A stretch of DNA of 64,000 nucleotides from Yamadazyma tenuis. Lineage: Eukaryota > Ascomycota > Pichiomycetes > Serinales > Debaryomycetaceae. The translations under genes and the position numbers were made by a program. Numbering within the stretch: the first letter of the stretch is position 1; every line of letters begins with the position of its first letter. The notes below the pieces were generated by a model, which was not told where the DNA came from, made no database searches, and saw only the letters and a program-made list of their open reading frames with translations. Positions 45,921 to 55,359 of this stretch are shown here, one piece after another. The DNA is taken from NCBI RefSeq assembly GCF_029203305.1, contig NC_089461.1:806001-870000 (forward strand), in the 5' to 3' direction.

Positions 45921-47396
45921 CTACTCTTTCAACTCTTCGAACTTCCCTTCCTGCTGCCACTGCTTCACCGGATTCTGGAAATTCTCAAATGTCCCTAGCT
46001 TCTCCATTCTTTCAAACAACACAAACAACTTTTCTGCTTCTCTCTCCTTCTCTTCTTCCGTCAAGTCATCGACAGAGCCACCACCCGATTGGTCGGCTGG
46101 TATGTTACCGAAAACACCGGCTCTTTTGCGGTTATAATCATCTGTATCAAGGTACTTTGATGTGGGCTCCTGAACACTTTTTATGTCTATGGATGGGTCA
46201 AGCACAATAGAATGGTTCTCGAGGTACTTATGTCCAAAAACATATCCCACAAGTTCTAAAAAGTTGTTTTGGTGCTTGACAATGTCTTTGTCGTATGTTA
46301 AACTGTACAAGATGCTGAGAATCAAATCTTTGGTGAAACCAGCATTCTTGAGATCAAAAAAGGACAGCCCATCAGCACCAGAAAATATCATGGTGGCCAC
46401 GTACTGAATGAACTCATTGTAGACAAACTTCAGACCATCGCTAGGGAGAATCAACAGTGCTAATTCTGTCAAAAGTTGGTTGAACTTAGCGGACTCGGGA
46501 TTCTGTTCAACATCACGTTTCAACAGACTAGCCATATGGTCCAAAACCACCAACATGTTCACGGCAAACCCACAGGCAACTATACTCTTCCCTGGCTCAC
46601 GTTTTATGGTCTCCAAGTGCTCTTTTAAAAGCACATCCAAATTTTTGAAAAATTCAAGGTACAACTCTATCAGGCCCGTGTAAAGGTCTATGGATTTAGA
46701 CTCTTCTCGCTCGCCATGCAAAAGCAACAAGAAGTTGAGGGTGTTTTTGATGATCAAATGGCCGTTTTCCGTGTGGCGTACACCCACAAACTGGTTGATA
46801 ATTTTCAAGCAGTCGTCCGAAAACCCTTCGTCTTGTACCAACTCGGACCCAGAGTGGTACTTATGGTGTAAAGTGTACAAACACTTCAAGATTTCCACCA
46901 CCAACAACTGGAACATAGGAACATTGCTATGATCGTCCATAATTGCCACATAGCACTTAAACCCATCAAGAAGTATTCCAAACACGTCGTTGATTATAGC
47001 ATCGCAAATCTGCTCCAACCCTCCGTATAAGGTCAAAAACAATATCCGATAAATCGGCACCAAGCTGGCAAAGTCATACCGGAAGTCCAGCTTCTCGGCC
47101 TCAAACTGCTTGATTAATTTATCACAATATACAAACAGCCGTTTGGAATATCGAGGAATAAAGTATGTCATGTGGAGGTGTCTATTGACAAGTACGATAT
47201 TGGAAATGGTGGCGATGATCTCAACTTTTTGGTCCAAGCCGGTTTCATAGTTAAACAACACATCGAATACCTTGTCAAGTTGAGACTCAGAAACACTGTT
47301 GCAAAAAGCCTGATCTCTCCCAAGCCTTCTAAGGCTTTTGACGTCATACAGGACAATCTTCCCCTGGTTGTCTTCAACAAACCACAGGTTGAACAT
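45921..47396 (-). CDS. Ric8/synembryn-like G-alpha chaperone
   Basis: A 491-residue mostly helical (armadillo-like) protein. The C-terminal stretch LTEEEKEREAEKLFVLFERMEKLG and the following NPVKQWQQEGKFEEL are characteristic of Ric8/synembryn as remembered from filamentous fungi and animals. The N-terminal LRRLGRDQAFCNSV also fits. Ric8 folds G-protein alpha subunits and acts as a non-receptor exchange factor in the cytosol. S. cerevisiae is usually described as lacking Ric8. The gene converges on GLC3, with 57 bp between stops. Confidence 0.75.
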   Translation of the reverse strand: MFNLWFVEDNQGKIVLYDVKSLRRLGRDQAFCNSVSESQLDKVFDVLFNYETGLDQKVEIIATISNIVLVNRHLHMTYFIPRYSKRLFVYCDKLIKQFEAEKLDFRYDFASLVPIYRILFLTLYGGLEQICDAIINDVFGILLDGFKCYVAIMDDHSNVPMFQLLVVEILKCLYTLHHKYHSGSELVQDEGFSDDCLKIINQFVGVRHTENGHLIIKNTLNFLLLLHGEREESKSIDLYTGLIELYLEFFKNLDVLLKEHLETIKREPGKSIVACGFAVNMLVVLDHMASLLKRDVEQNPESAKFNQLLTELALLILPSDGLKFVYNEFIQYVATMIFSGADGLSFFDLKNAGFTKDLILSILYSLTYDKDIVKHQNNFLELVGYVFGHKYLENHSIVLDPSIDIKSVQEPTSKYLDTDDYNRKRAGVFGNIPADQSGGGSVDDLTEEEKEREAEKLFVLFERMEKLGTFENFQNPVKQWQQEGKFEELKE

Positions 47397-48391
47397 GCTG
47401 AGGTGATTTGAGGTTTGGGTATTAGGAAGATCAGGAAAGAACTTTCAGGTTGGTTTAAGATTTCAGGATGTGGTGGGAAAAAGAAACAAGAGGAATAAGG
47501 TTGGTGACGTATGGAAGCGAGGTGTGACTGGGGTAGGGTGGTGCGACTTGGCCGCGCCGCATCATGGCGATGCCGATTGTAGGCCGAAACCGCCGAGGAC
47601 CGTGATACTATATATTTGACCATTGGAAGCATGATGCAGTGTACCAGAGATATGGCACCCGGATAATTTCTACAGTGCTATGGACTTTGGTGGGTTATCC
47701 CTGCCATACTTTTTGACAAATGATGTGTCAAAAGCAGGTTTTGCAATGGAATAGGGAGAACTGAACTTCCAAGTTCAGGACTTCCGTCCTACCAGCGGGA
47801 GAACCGAGCACGGAAGTAGAAGTAGTGATGAACGAGAATATTTATTCACTAACTAGCCACCTTAGAGATGCGTACTTCAAACTTCTCTCCAAGACTTTCA
47901 TTAAAATAAGCTTGGTCTTCAAGCTCCTGATTGGAATCTCTAGGTTCTGGAGTGAGCTGTGAAGCAGTATACATATCCTCCGTTTCTTCCATTTTGGCTA
48001 GCAGAAGAAACCTACTCTGCAAATAAACTTATCAAAGCGTTTCAAACGAATTTGAGCGTCTGTAGATTTTGCAGCAAAATTGGCCAATAGTGCACTACAC
48101 AATTGCCCCAGTTGCGACCGGAGTTGTTTTTAAACTTTTGTTGCAACCATTTGCTGAACAAGTTCACTTGGTTAGTCAGGTTCACTAGGTGTGTAACCAA
48201 CACTGGGTCATAATACCAAACCTGAAAAATCTATTATTTCACCATCGCTTCTGTTATTGAACAATTCTTGGAATAGTACAGTGTGGTTCATTTTTTCTTA
48301 GAAGCATAAGCTACACAAAGTCTATTTGTGCTATTGTAGGAGTATACCAACCCCAGATTTTATCACAACTCGGTGGCTAAGAAGATTTGTC
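47397..48391. other. 1-kb intergenic region between RIC8-like and regulator genes
   Basis: Promoter of the RIC8-like gene and 3' region of the regulator gene. It holds one candidate small minus-strand ORF (47849-47992). Around 47764-47820 is a stretch with short G/C hairpins but no tRNA structure. Confidence 0.45.
47849..47992 (-). CDS. Possible small acidic ORF, 47 residues
   Basis: An ATG frame encodes 47 residues starting MEETEDMYTASQLTPEPRD and ending EKFEVRISKVAS. It is acidic, non-repetitive and hydrophilic, and has protein-like composition. I do not recognise a family. It could be a short gene, a last exon, or chance. Confidence 0.25.
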   Translation of the reverse strand: MEETEDMYTASQLTPEPRDSNQELEDQAYFNESLGEKFEVRISKVAS

Positions 48392-50569
48392 TTATCCAAT
48401 AATCTTCTTGCTCTGAAAGATAAAGTGACAAGTCTCTATCACTCTTTTCATGAAAAATTCAAGCTCCTTATACTCATACTCATCGTCATGGAGGTACCGA
48501 GACACATATCTAATGGTATGGATATTGATAGGCCACAAATACGTATTCAAATCATAGGTGCGAAGAATTCCAATAACATCCTTGGCAAGCAACTTGGCAT
48601 GATTCCGTGGAATCTGTTTTAAATACCCTTGGACTTCAGGTGAGTTCAAGTTGGTCTTTTGGAGAAGCCCTTGGTACAACGATACCTTAGTCAATTTCAT
48701 GTGCAAGGCAATCATTGCCGCTAACTCGTCCCTATAGTAGATTGTGGGATAGTACGAGTCATTAGGATCGTTTGAACTTGGCTTGTAGATAATCGGTTTC
48801 AAAGCTTGGGGAAGATTTCTTTCAAAGTCCTCAAGCGTCTCGTTAATTGCAAGCCAATCATGGAAACTTTTATTTGTATTAAACTCCTTTTCAGTGAGAA
48901 CCACCACTTCAGAGTTAAATTCATTGGCGATACTGAAGTCGAAAAGAACCCTGTGTAACCACCACACTGCATCTTTCTGGGAGATGAACAACACATCATC
49001 AGGTCTGGGACTAATCGCAGGGTACACGGGGCTTGTGAATTGCTCAACAAACTGGGGATCAATTTGCATCCAAAACTGCTTCACAGAGAACATCGCTGGG
49101 AGATTGAATTTCAATGACAAGATCAAGTCACAGATAAACATGGCCCAGAAACACATTTGAAGAAACTGGGAGTTTTTCAAGGGACTTTGATCATCACTCT
49201 TGGCAATTATGGACGTTAACAAGCTCACCGCCCCCTTCACGTACGTATTGTCGGTGGCCAAGAAGAACATCTCATACACTCCCAAAAGAATCGTGCTCAC
49301 AAGACACCTAGCAATGATTCCCTCATTGTCGTCACCACTAGGTAAGCTCAAACTGTGCAGAATAGACTGAATGGTCAGGTGGTAGTAGTCAATGGGAACA
49401 GACAGTTCGATCAGGTCGGGGTCGATTCTCTGCAACATCAAGGCACTTAAACTGAACATCGAGCTCATGATCATTCCTGTTTCATCAAGAAGAGCCATTT
49501 CCGGCACAAGTTCCAGGAAAAAGTTCCCAGCCATGAACATGTTCATGCTCTTGGACACCTCGTGAATGAACAAGTCAAACAACCGTTTCTCTAGTTCGCT
49601 TCCCACGTCAAAAAATGCTGGCAGAGCCCCACTACTATTGGGTTTCTCAAGCCTTAAGGCACTTAAAAACTCCTGGTAGACGGCATCCCCCGAGGGCTCC
49701 AGCTCGGTATTCTCCCTGGTACTTCCCTTTTCCTTCTGCACAGAGCCCGACTTATCCAACTTCTTAATCCGCGGTTTGGAGTTCTTCTTTGGCGCAAGTG
49801 GTTTATAAGTCTCTCCGTATTCATTCAGGTATTCCCGACCAAGAGTGGGTTCTATATTAGCGGCATATCCCAGAGGCAAAGGGCTTTGGGAATGGCTGGC
49901 TCCACTAGGAGCACTGGATGGAGTGGGCACCTGGGTTGTCAAATGCGAGGCTATGGGTTGTAATTGGGTAGGGGATTGGCCAGTGGCCATGTGGTGGTGC
50001 TGGGGTGGGGCTGGGATCGATACAGGCCCGTCCGTGTCGTAGGACCGGCTCAGAAATGGCCCTACATACTGATGGTACGGGAGCTGGTACGAAAGTGGTA
50101 TGAGCATGTTTCCAGTTGGCATTAGCCCATAAACAGGTCCTCCAGCAAGAGCACCCATGGGTTGGCTTGTACTTCCGCCATTATTCTGGTCACCAAACTG
50201 CTGGGGTAAGCGTGGTGCGAGGGTCTGTAGAGGTGGCATCATTCTCATGGACTGGGGAAGTTGTTGCTGTGGGAGCTGTTGCTGTGGGAATTGTTGCAAA
50301 GTCTGATGTTGTTGTTGGGAATGGATATCCGGTGGCGGTCTCTGGTACAGAAGTCGAGGATCGGGCATGCTACCCATGGGGAGCGGCTCAGAGTCTTGCA
50401 CACTGGTAGAAGCAAGGCCCGGTAGGCTGTTGAGGATTCTGGAGTCATTATCTATTGGTTGGGTCTGGGATACATTTTGGTAAAATGAAGGGTCCGTACT
50501 GGTTATCTGGCCAGACGGATACTGCGGGTAGTATGCATCGTTTCCGTAGAGATTATATGGCAAGTTCAT
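48392..50569 (-). CDS. Fungal transcription-factor-like protein without a visible zinc cluster
   Basis: A 725-residue protein. The N-terminal 290 residues are rich in Gln, Pro, Ser and Tyr (QQQ tracts, LPQQQLPQQ), followed by a basic patch (APKKNSKPRIKKLDKSG, about 268-284). The C-terminal half resembles the regulatory domain of Zn2Cys6 factors (Fungal_trans_2 type): FDLFIHEVSKSMNMFMAGNF, SSMFSLSALMLQRIDPDL, LLGVYEMFF, MCFWAMFICDLILSL, WLHRVLFDF. No Cys occurs in the N-terminal half, so the DNA-binding cluster is missing. The first ATG is at 50569; the frame continues upstream with no ATG before a stop. Likely a nuclear regulator; target unknown. Confidence 0.7.
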   Translation of the reverse strand: MNLPYNLYGNDAYYPQYPSGQITSTDPSFYQNVSQTQPIDNDSRILNSLPGLASTSVQDSEPLPMGSMPDPRLLYQRPPPDIHSQQQHQTLQQFPQQQLPQQQLPQSMRMMPPLQTLAPRLPQQFGDQNNGGSTSQPMGALAGGPVYGLMPTGNMLIPLSYQLPYHQYVGPFLSRSYDTDGPVSIPAPPQHHHMATGQSPTQLQPIASHLTTQVPTPSSAPSGASHSQSPLPLGYAANIEPTLGREYLNEYGETYKPLAPKKNSKPRIKKLDKSGSVQKEKGSTRENTELEPSGDAVYQEFLSALRLEKPNSSGALPAFFDVGSELEKRLFDLFIHEVSKSMNMFMAGNFFLELVPEMALLDETGMIMSSMFSLSALMLQRIDPDLIELSVPIDYYHLTIQSILHSLSLPSGDDNEGIIARCLVSTILLGVYEMFFLATDNTYVKGAVSLLTSIIAKSDDQSPLKNSQFLQMCFWAMFICDLILSLKFNLPAMFSVKQFWMQIDPQFVEQFTSPVYPAISPRPDDVLFISQKDAVWWLHRVLFDFSIANEFNSEVVVLTEKEFNTNKSFHDWLAINETLEDFERNLPQALKPIIYKPSSNDPNDSYYPTIYYRDELAAMIALHMKLTKVSLYQGLLQKTNLNSPEVQGYLKQIPRNHAKLLAKDVIGILRTYDLNTYLWPINIHTIRYVSRYLHDDEYEYKELEFFMKRVIETCHFIFQSKKIIG

Positions 50570-51308
50570 CGGAAGGGACACGGGTGCTGGTGGTCTATTA
50601 AAAGGTATTTGTTTGCTGGTTATGTTCGGTTTGTGAAAGATGCGCGGCCGGCGTAAATAGTTGGGTATGATCAGATATTTTGCAGTGAGATATTTTGTTT
50701 ATATTTCGTTAATAGGAGGAGGTTTGGGACGGTGGGACGGTGGAATCTCCCATGATGTACCGTGGTTGTGGTGATGACTACGGGTCCTAGAGAGAGGAAT
50801 TAGATTTGGGTGGGGCAAATGTATTTTTTCAGTGGAACCAATTGGTGCAAGTTGTAGCGATCACAATAGATTTGAAGTATATTATATACACTACAAGCCC
50901 ACCAAAGACAGAGGTGAAAAAACCTATGTTTAGAATTATAGGAGCTGTGTGTGTTTTTGAACCGTTTTTCTTTTGTAATTGCTACTCGGTCTCTTTGTTT
51001 ATGCAAATCCGAGGTGCCGTGCAGGGTGGGATCCACAATCAAAATCAAAACCTTCATCTAAGCGAGACACCGAAAATCCGCCTAAAGTGTCCTCAGCCGA
51101 TTCTTCACGCTCGTATATCTAGTAGTACTATGGCTTTCACATTGCTGCATAGGGTAAGTACCAAGTGGACTAAAGTTCATTGGCCTGCCCTAACACCTAT
51201 CCAAGTCCTGATTCATACACCCATACACAATGTACACTATAATTCCCATTTCCCAGGCCCTGTGCTCTGTTGATTATTTCAAAAGTCGCGAATTATATTC
51301 ACAAAAGC
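50570..51308. other. Intergenic region between regulator and Ku80 genes
   Basis: Divergent promoters. It also holds a minus-strand open stretch with a membrane-helix-like sequence (50829-50981) and a plus-strand ATG followed by GTAAGT (51130-51159). Neither is a confirmed gene. Confidence 0.4.
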
Positions 51309-53192
51309 ATGTCCAAAGAGTTAACAACATTTGTGGTTGACTTGGACCGGGAAATGGCTCGTGAGCTTTCCCCCGGCCAGTCACATCTCGACTTCGGCTT
51401 GAAGTATATGTATCATTTGCTCATGGCCAAGATCTTCAACACTCGAGTCACAGACTTTGTTTCTGTGATTGCCTGCCACGCGCCCACTTCCAACGTGGAC
51501 TTCTCGGAAGATGATCAATTGAAGGGTATTTACAAGGTCCTTGGTAAGACGTCACCCGGAATACGCCACTTGAAGGAAGTCGAGTGGTTTTTGGTCCCAA
51601 ACACCGCATCTTCACCCGACGATGGTGATGTTATTCACGCGCTTCTGGTGGCAGTAGCTTTAATGAACCAAGACGCTAAAGGTGCATTCATAAGAAATAT
51701 AGTGGTGATCACCAACGGTGAGGGAGATGTAAGGTCTTTTGGCACCGAGTTGGCAGACAGCACTGTGGCAGCGGTCAACAATATGGGTATCAATGTTTCT
51801 GTTGTGGGAGTGAATTTCGGGTCTGACACTTCACCTACCCAGGTGAAAAATGTGCAAAGTTGGAGAAAGTTGGTGGCCCAGTACAACAATGGCCACGTGT
51901 TGGATGCTAATGATGTTGCCGAATCGATCACGAAAAACCCACCCTTGAAAAGGGTGGATCCTCGGGTAGCATTCAAAGGTTCTTTGCGATTGGGAACAGA
52001 CCCTGCCCATCTTGGTAGCAGCGGAAAAGATACCAGTCAGATTTCTTTGGATGTGGAAATATACCCTGCAGTGATGCCAGAAAAACTTCCTGCCGGCCAT
52101 AATTACCTTGTCAAAGATGGTGAAGTAAAACATCTAACCACTGAATACGGCTATTATGTGGAGCTTGACAACAAAGATCATGAAAACAACCCCAAAAAAA
52201 AGGTCCCTTTGGAAAAAGGAAACTGGACGGATGGGTATAAGTACACCAACAATGATATTATTGCTCTTGATTCCAAAACTCTCGCAGCTTCGAGACTTGC
52301 AGGGGAACCGGCTATAGATGTGGTGGGGTTTATGAAAATTGACGATTTACCAGTAGCTTTCTTCACGGAGGAAAGCAAGTACTTGGTGCCGGCTAAGCTT
52401 CTGACAAATAGAAACCTTTTGGGCTATAATTGTCTTTGTGAAGCGCTTCTTGATTCACGTATGTTGGTGATTGGGCGGTTTGTTCAGAAGGAGAACGACG
52501 AAGTGAAGATCTGTGCGTTGATTCCTTCAATAACAAAGATATCCACTAAAATCGTCTACTCTTTGCAGCTGGTTCGTCTCGCCTGCAAAGAAGATGAAAA
52601 GTCCGGCCGTTTTCCCCAGTTGTCCACCGAAGAAGCAAATTCAGAGGACTTGAAGTTGATGGAGAAGTTTATCCTCTCGAGGGATTTGGATGCCCACACA
52701 CCTGCCCAAGAAGCGAACATTGACCAGTATTGTATCAATAATGGAAAGGTGACATTACTATCTCACCAAACCCTCGAAGAAAGAATTAGGCAAAGCAAAG
52801 AGGCAGTTAGTACTGATTTGAAACTCATGTCCAACAACCCTGCTATCCACAAATTTCATACAAACTTGTTCAAAATGCTCCGGGAAGCTGTTGATAAAAC
52901 CGAAGTTGAAGAGTCTCCCGTGTTTTTGACGAACAATACCATTCCCGACATCCCCACCAACTTGTTCAACTTATCCAACATTCTTCTCAACGGATACAAT
53001 TCCTTCCATAGTAGTTGGTTAAGCCAGTTGAATAAAACCGATGGAACGGTAGAGAAGTTGGCGAAAAAGACTATTCCTTTCAGGCCCAAAACCAAGAGAA
53101 GAAAGCTTGACCAAGAAAAGGTTGGAGCAGGCACCTATGGAGAGAACGAAGGAGAATATGAGTTTATCGATATCGAAGATATTCTCACCTAA
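51309..53192 (+). CDS. YKU80: Ku80 DNA end-binding subunit
   Basis: A 627-residue Ku80 homologue. The N-terminal vWA-like domain starts TTFVVDLDREMAR and contains NIVVITNGEGDV and GINVSVVGVNFG. The central Ku beta-barrel includes FKGSLRLGTDP, EYGYYVELDNKD and KLLTNRNLLGYNCLCEALLDSRM. A C-terminal arm ends in basic KTKRRKLDQEK. Ku80 with Ku70 binds DNA ends for non-homologous joining and telomere protection. The ATG at 51309 matches other Ku80 starts. Confidence 0.92.
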   Translation: MSKELTTFVVDLDREMARELSPGQSHLDFGLKYMYHLLMAKIFNTRVTDFVSVIACHAPTSNVDFSEDDQLKGIYKVLGKTSPGIRHLKEVEWFLVPNTASSPDDGDVIHALLVAVALMNQDAKGAFIRNIVVITNGEGDVRSFGTELADSTVAAVNNMGINVSVVGVNFGSDTSPTQVKNVQSWRKLVAQYNNGHVLDANDVAESITKNPPLKRVDPRVAFKGSLRLGTDPAHLGSSGKDTSQISLDVEIYPAVMPEKLPAGHNYLVKDGEVKHLTTEYGYYVELDNKDHENNPKKKVPLEKGNWTDGYKYTNNDIIALDSKTLAASRLAGEPAIDVVGFMKIDDLPVAFFTEESKYLVPAKLLTNRNLLGYNCLCEALLDSRMLVIGRFVQKENDEVKICALIPSITKISTKIVYSLQLVRLACKEDEKSGRFPQLSTEEANSEDLKLMEKFILSRDLDAHTPAQEANIDQYCINNGKVTLLSHQTLEERIRQSKEAVSTDLKLMSNNPAIHKFHTNLFKMLREAVDKTEVEESPVFLTNNTIPDIPTNLFNLSNILLNGYNSFHSSWLSQLNKTDGTVEKLAKKTIPFRPKTKRRKLDQEKVGAGTYGENEGEYEFIDIEDILT

Positions 53193-53277
53193 ATATGTAC
53201 ATGATAATGATAATGAAACCAAACTTCTGTTACTACAACTTGCACCAGATATCCTCCTAAATATGTACATGATAATG
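53188..53277. repeat. 22-bp direct repeats at the Ku80/MTG1 convergent ends
   Basis: CCTAAATATGTACATGATAA plus TG occurs at 53188-53209, spanning the Ku80 stop, and again at 53256-53277, just past the MTG1 stop. Read on the minus strand each contains TGTACATA, a match to the Puf3 consensus UGUANAUA. Confidence 0.85.
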
Positions 53278-53281
53278 CTAC

Positions 53282-54391
53282 TTATAACTTGAACAACCGA
53301 TTTCTGATATCAAACTCTCTATCTTTGGCAGTTCTACTTCTCTTTTTAGACATCCCCGTTCCATCTTCTCCCAAACTATCAACAATCTTCTGGTGCACAT
53401 TCATAGAACGAACCCTTTCCTTTTCTTCTTCAAACATCGACCTCACCTGTTTTCCACCCACCTCTATAATCGTCTCCAACTCAAATAGACCTCTGTACTG
53501 CTTGCCCTTGGCTTGTCTCCAAAGATTCAACCAATGATTCGCCATTCCAAGCTCATCGTAAGAATCATCTTTCTTCAATTTGTTTCTGGTTTTGGCGATA
53601 TTGAACAACAACTCATCTACTGAGTTCGTGGGATGATCCATGTACTCACTATAACGAGCACCAGGCTCGTCCTGTAGGTTCAACAAATACAACAAATAAT
53701 CAGCCTGAATCACCGGATCCACAAACGACGAATTTACACACCCCACCAACGCCAACGACAACATCGTCTCACTGTTCTTTACAGTTGGAAGAAATACCCC
53801 GGGAGTATCATGCACAGAAATCTCGGGCCACTGGCTGATTTTGATGATTTCACTGGTGTTTCTCGTGACTCCTGGTTGTCCACCAGTCTTTGCAACCTTA
53901 CGTCTTTTGGTAGAAATGGTATCGGTTAAGTGGTAATTATATCCAACTTCTCTTAGAGTATTAACCAATGTAGACTTACCTACGTTAGGCATTCCCACGA
54001 TCATGAGCCTCATTCCCAACGGTGGGGGTGGGTTCATCTTATTGTACTCTTTGGTCATTCTATCAATAATTCGTTTAGCATCCTGCTTACTTCTAGCGTC
54101 TATAACCATATACTCCTCATTGTGCTTGTTGTGCCATTTTTCTAGCAACGGAGTGCTTAGTACTGACAAATCCTTTTTACTGTACAAAACCACTTTGGGC
54201 TTTCTGGCTAGTACTCTCTCAAGCAACACATTTGTGGTTGCAATAGGGGCCCTACTATCCCTGACTTCAAGAATATAGTCAATTTGCGGGGCCAAGTGGC
54301 CAAACTTCGTCAAGGCCTTCTGATGATGGCCCTTGAAGTTTGCCAAAGTGATGTTAAATCCAGGAAATATCCTTCTAGGCACAAAGGACAT
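53282..54391 (-). CDS. MTG1: Mitochondrial ribosome-associated GTPase Mtg1
   Basis: A 369-residue circularly permuted GTPase of the YlqF/MTG1 family. The G4-like YSKKDL precedes G1 GMPNVGKST and G3 DTPGVFLP, as expected for the permuted order. The N-terminal part (FGHLAPQIDYILEVRDSRAP) is the family hallmark. Mtg1 aids assembly of the large mitochondrial ribosomal subunit at the inner membrane matrix face. It starts only 43 bp from the divergent KTI12 start. Confidence 0.94.
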   Translation of the reverse strand: MSFVPRRIFPGFNITLANFKGHHQKALTKFGHLAPQIDYILEVRDSRAPIATTNVLLERVLARKPKVVLYSKKDLSVLSTPLLEKWHNKHNEEYMVIDARSKQDAKRIIDRMTKEYNKMNPPPPLGMRLMIVGMPNVGKSTLVNTLREVGYNYHLTDTISTKRRKVAKTGGQPGVTRNTSEIIKISQWPEISVHDTPGVFLPTVKNSETMLSLALVGCVNSSFVDPVIQADYLLYLLNLQDEPGARYSEYMDHPTNSVDELLFNIAKTRNKLKKDDSYDELGMANHWLNLWRQAKGKQYRGLFELETIIEVGGKQVRSMFEEEKERVRSMNVHQKIVDSLGEDGTGMSKKRSRTAKDREFDIRNRLFKL

Positions 54392-54434
54392 GCTTAAAAT
54401 GAGATCGAGTTTCGCGATGCGATTTTTTCACCCG

Positions 54435-55316
54435 ATGCCATTGATAACGTTTACTGGGTTCCCATGTTCTGGGAAGAGCACCTGGGCCACCAAGCTCATA
54501 GAGGCGTTGGAGCAGAAAATTGAGCACGCAAAAGTCGATAATGGGCCTGGCCACAACTACAACATCAAGTACCACACGGACGATAGTTTGGGAATAGCGA
54601 GAAAATCATACCGTGAAAGCGTATCTGAAAGGCAGGCTAGAGGAAACCAGATTTCGGCTGTTAGAAGAGACTTATCGCGGTCAACGTTTGTGATCCTTGA
54701 TTCATTGGCGTACATCAAGGGGTTCCGGTATCAACTTTTCTGTGAGGCCAAGGGAGTTTCCACTCCCCATTGCGTGGTCCACGTTATAAACTCCAAAGAA
54801 ACCGTCAAAAACTGGAATAGTTCCGTCACAAATGAGTCCCACATATGGGAAGAGGATCTTATTGATCAGCTCTGTATGCGTTATGAGGAGCCAATCGACT
54901 CCAACCGTTGGGACAGTCCTCTTTTCACCATTGCTGCTAGTGAAGAAGACGAGCAGCTCCCCATTGACGAAATCTGGGATACTCTTGTTCTCAAAAGACC
55001 TCCTCCTCCTAACAATGCCACGTTGGTTAAGCCCACATCAGGCAACAACTTCATGCAAGAATTGGAGAAACAAACCCTGGAAGTCATTGGCAAGATCCTT
55101 CAACATCAACAGTTGAGCACCATAGGAGGCAAGGTGATAATAGACAGAGATAATGGGGTGGTGATCGAGATGCCTGCCACCACCGTCAGCATCGCACAGC
55201 TACAGAGAATAAGACGTACATATATCGGGTTGAACCGAATGAGGAGCGTGGCCAGTGACCGTATCACTCCTATGTTCTCAGACTATGTTAATAGAAACTT
55301 GAACAGCGATGACTAG
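54435..55316 (+). CDS. KTI12: Elongator-associated protein Kti12
   Basis: A 293-residue P-loop protein beginning MPLITFTGFPCSGKST, the family start with its Walker A motif. Other landmarks are YRESVSERQARGNQISAVRRDLSR, VILDSLAYIKGFRYQLFCEAK, RYEEPIDSNRWDSPLF and a C-terminal RRTYIGLNR. Kti12 resembles the tRNA-Sec kinase PSTK and supports Elongator-dependent wobble uridine modification. Earlier in-frame ATGs (from 54351) overlap MTG1 and do not fit the family. Confidence 0.94.
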   Translation: MPLITFTGFPCSGKSTWATKLIEALEQKIEHAKVDNGPGHNYNIKYHTDDSLGIARKSYRESVSERQARGNQISAVRRDLSRSTFVILDSLAYIKGFRYQLFCEAKGVSTPHCVVHVINSKETVKNWNSSVTNESHIWEEDLIDQLCMRYEEPIDSNRWDSPLFTIAASEEDEQLPIDEIWDTLVLKRPPPPNNATLVKPTSGNNFMQELEKQTLEVIGKILQHQQLSTIGGKVIIDRDNGVVIEMPATTVSIAQLQRIRRTYIGLNRMRSVASDRITPMFSDYVNRNLNSDD

Positions 55317-55359
55317 AATTAATGCATTTATTACTATGGTACAGAGGACATAGATACCT

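Noticed and set aside
47168..47632. 154-codon minus-strand frame overlapping the RIC8-like start
   Set aside because: Different frame, no domain character; it covers the promoter and first codons of the RIC8-like gene.
47755..47830. Hairpin-rich stretch considered as a tRNA or small RNA
   Set aside because: Short inverted repeats only; no cloverleaf or known RNA motif.
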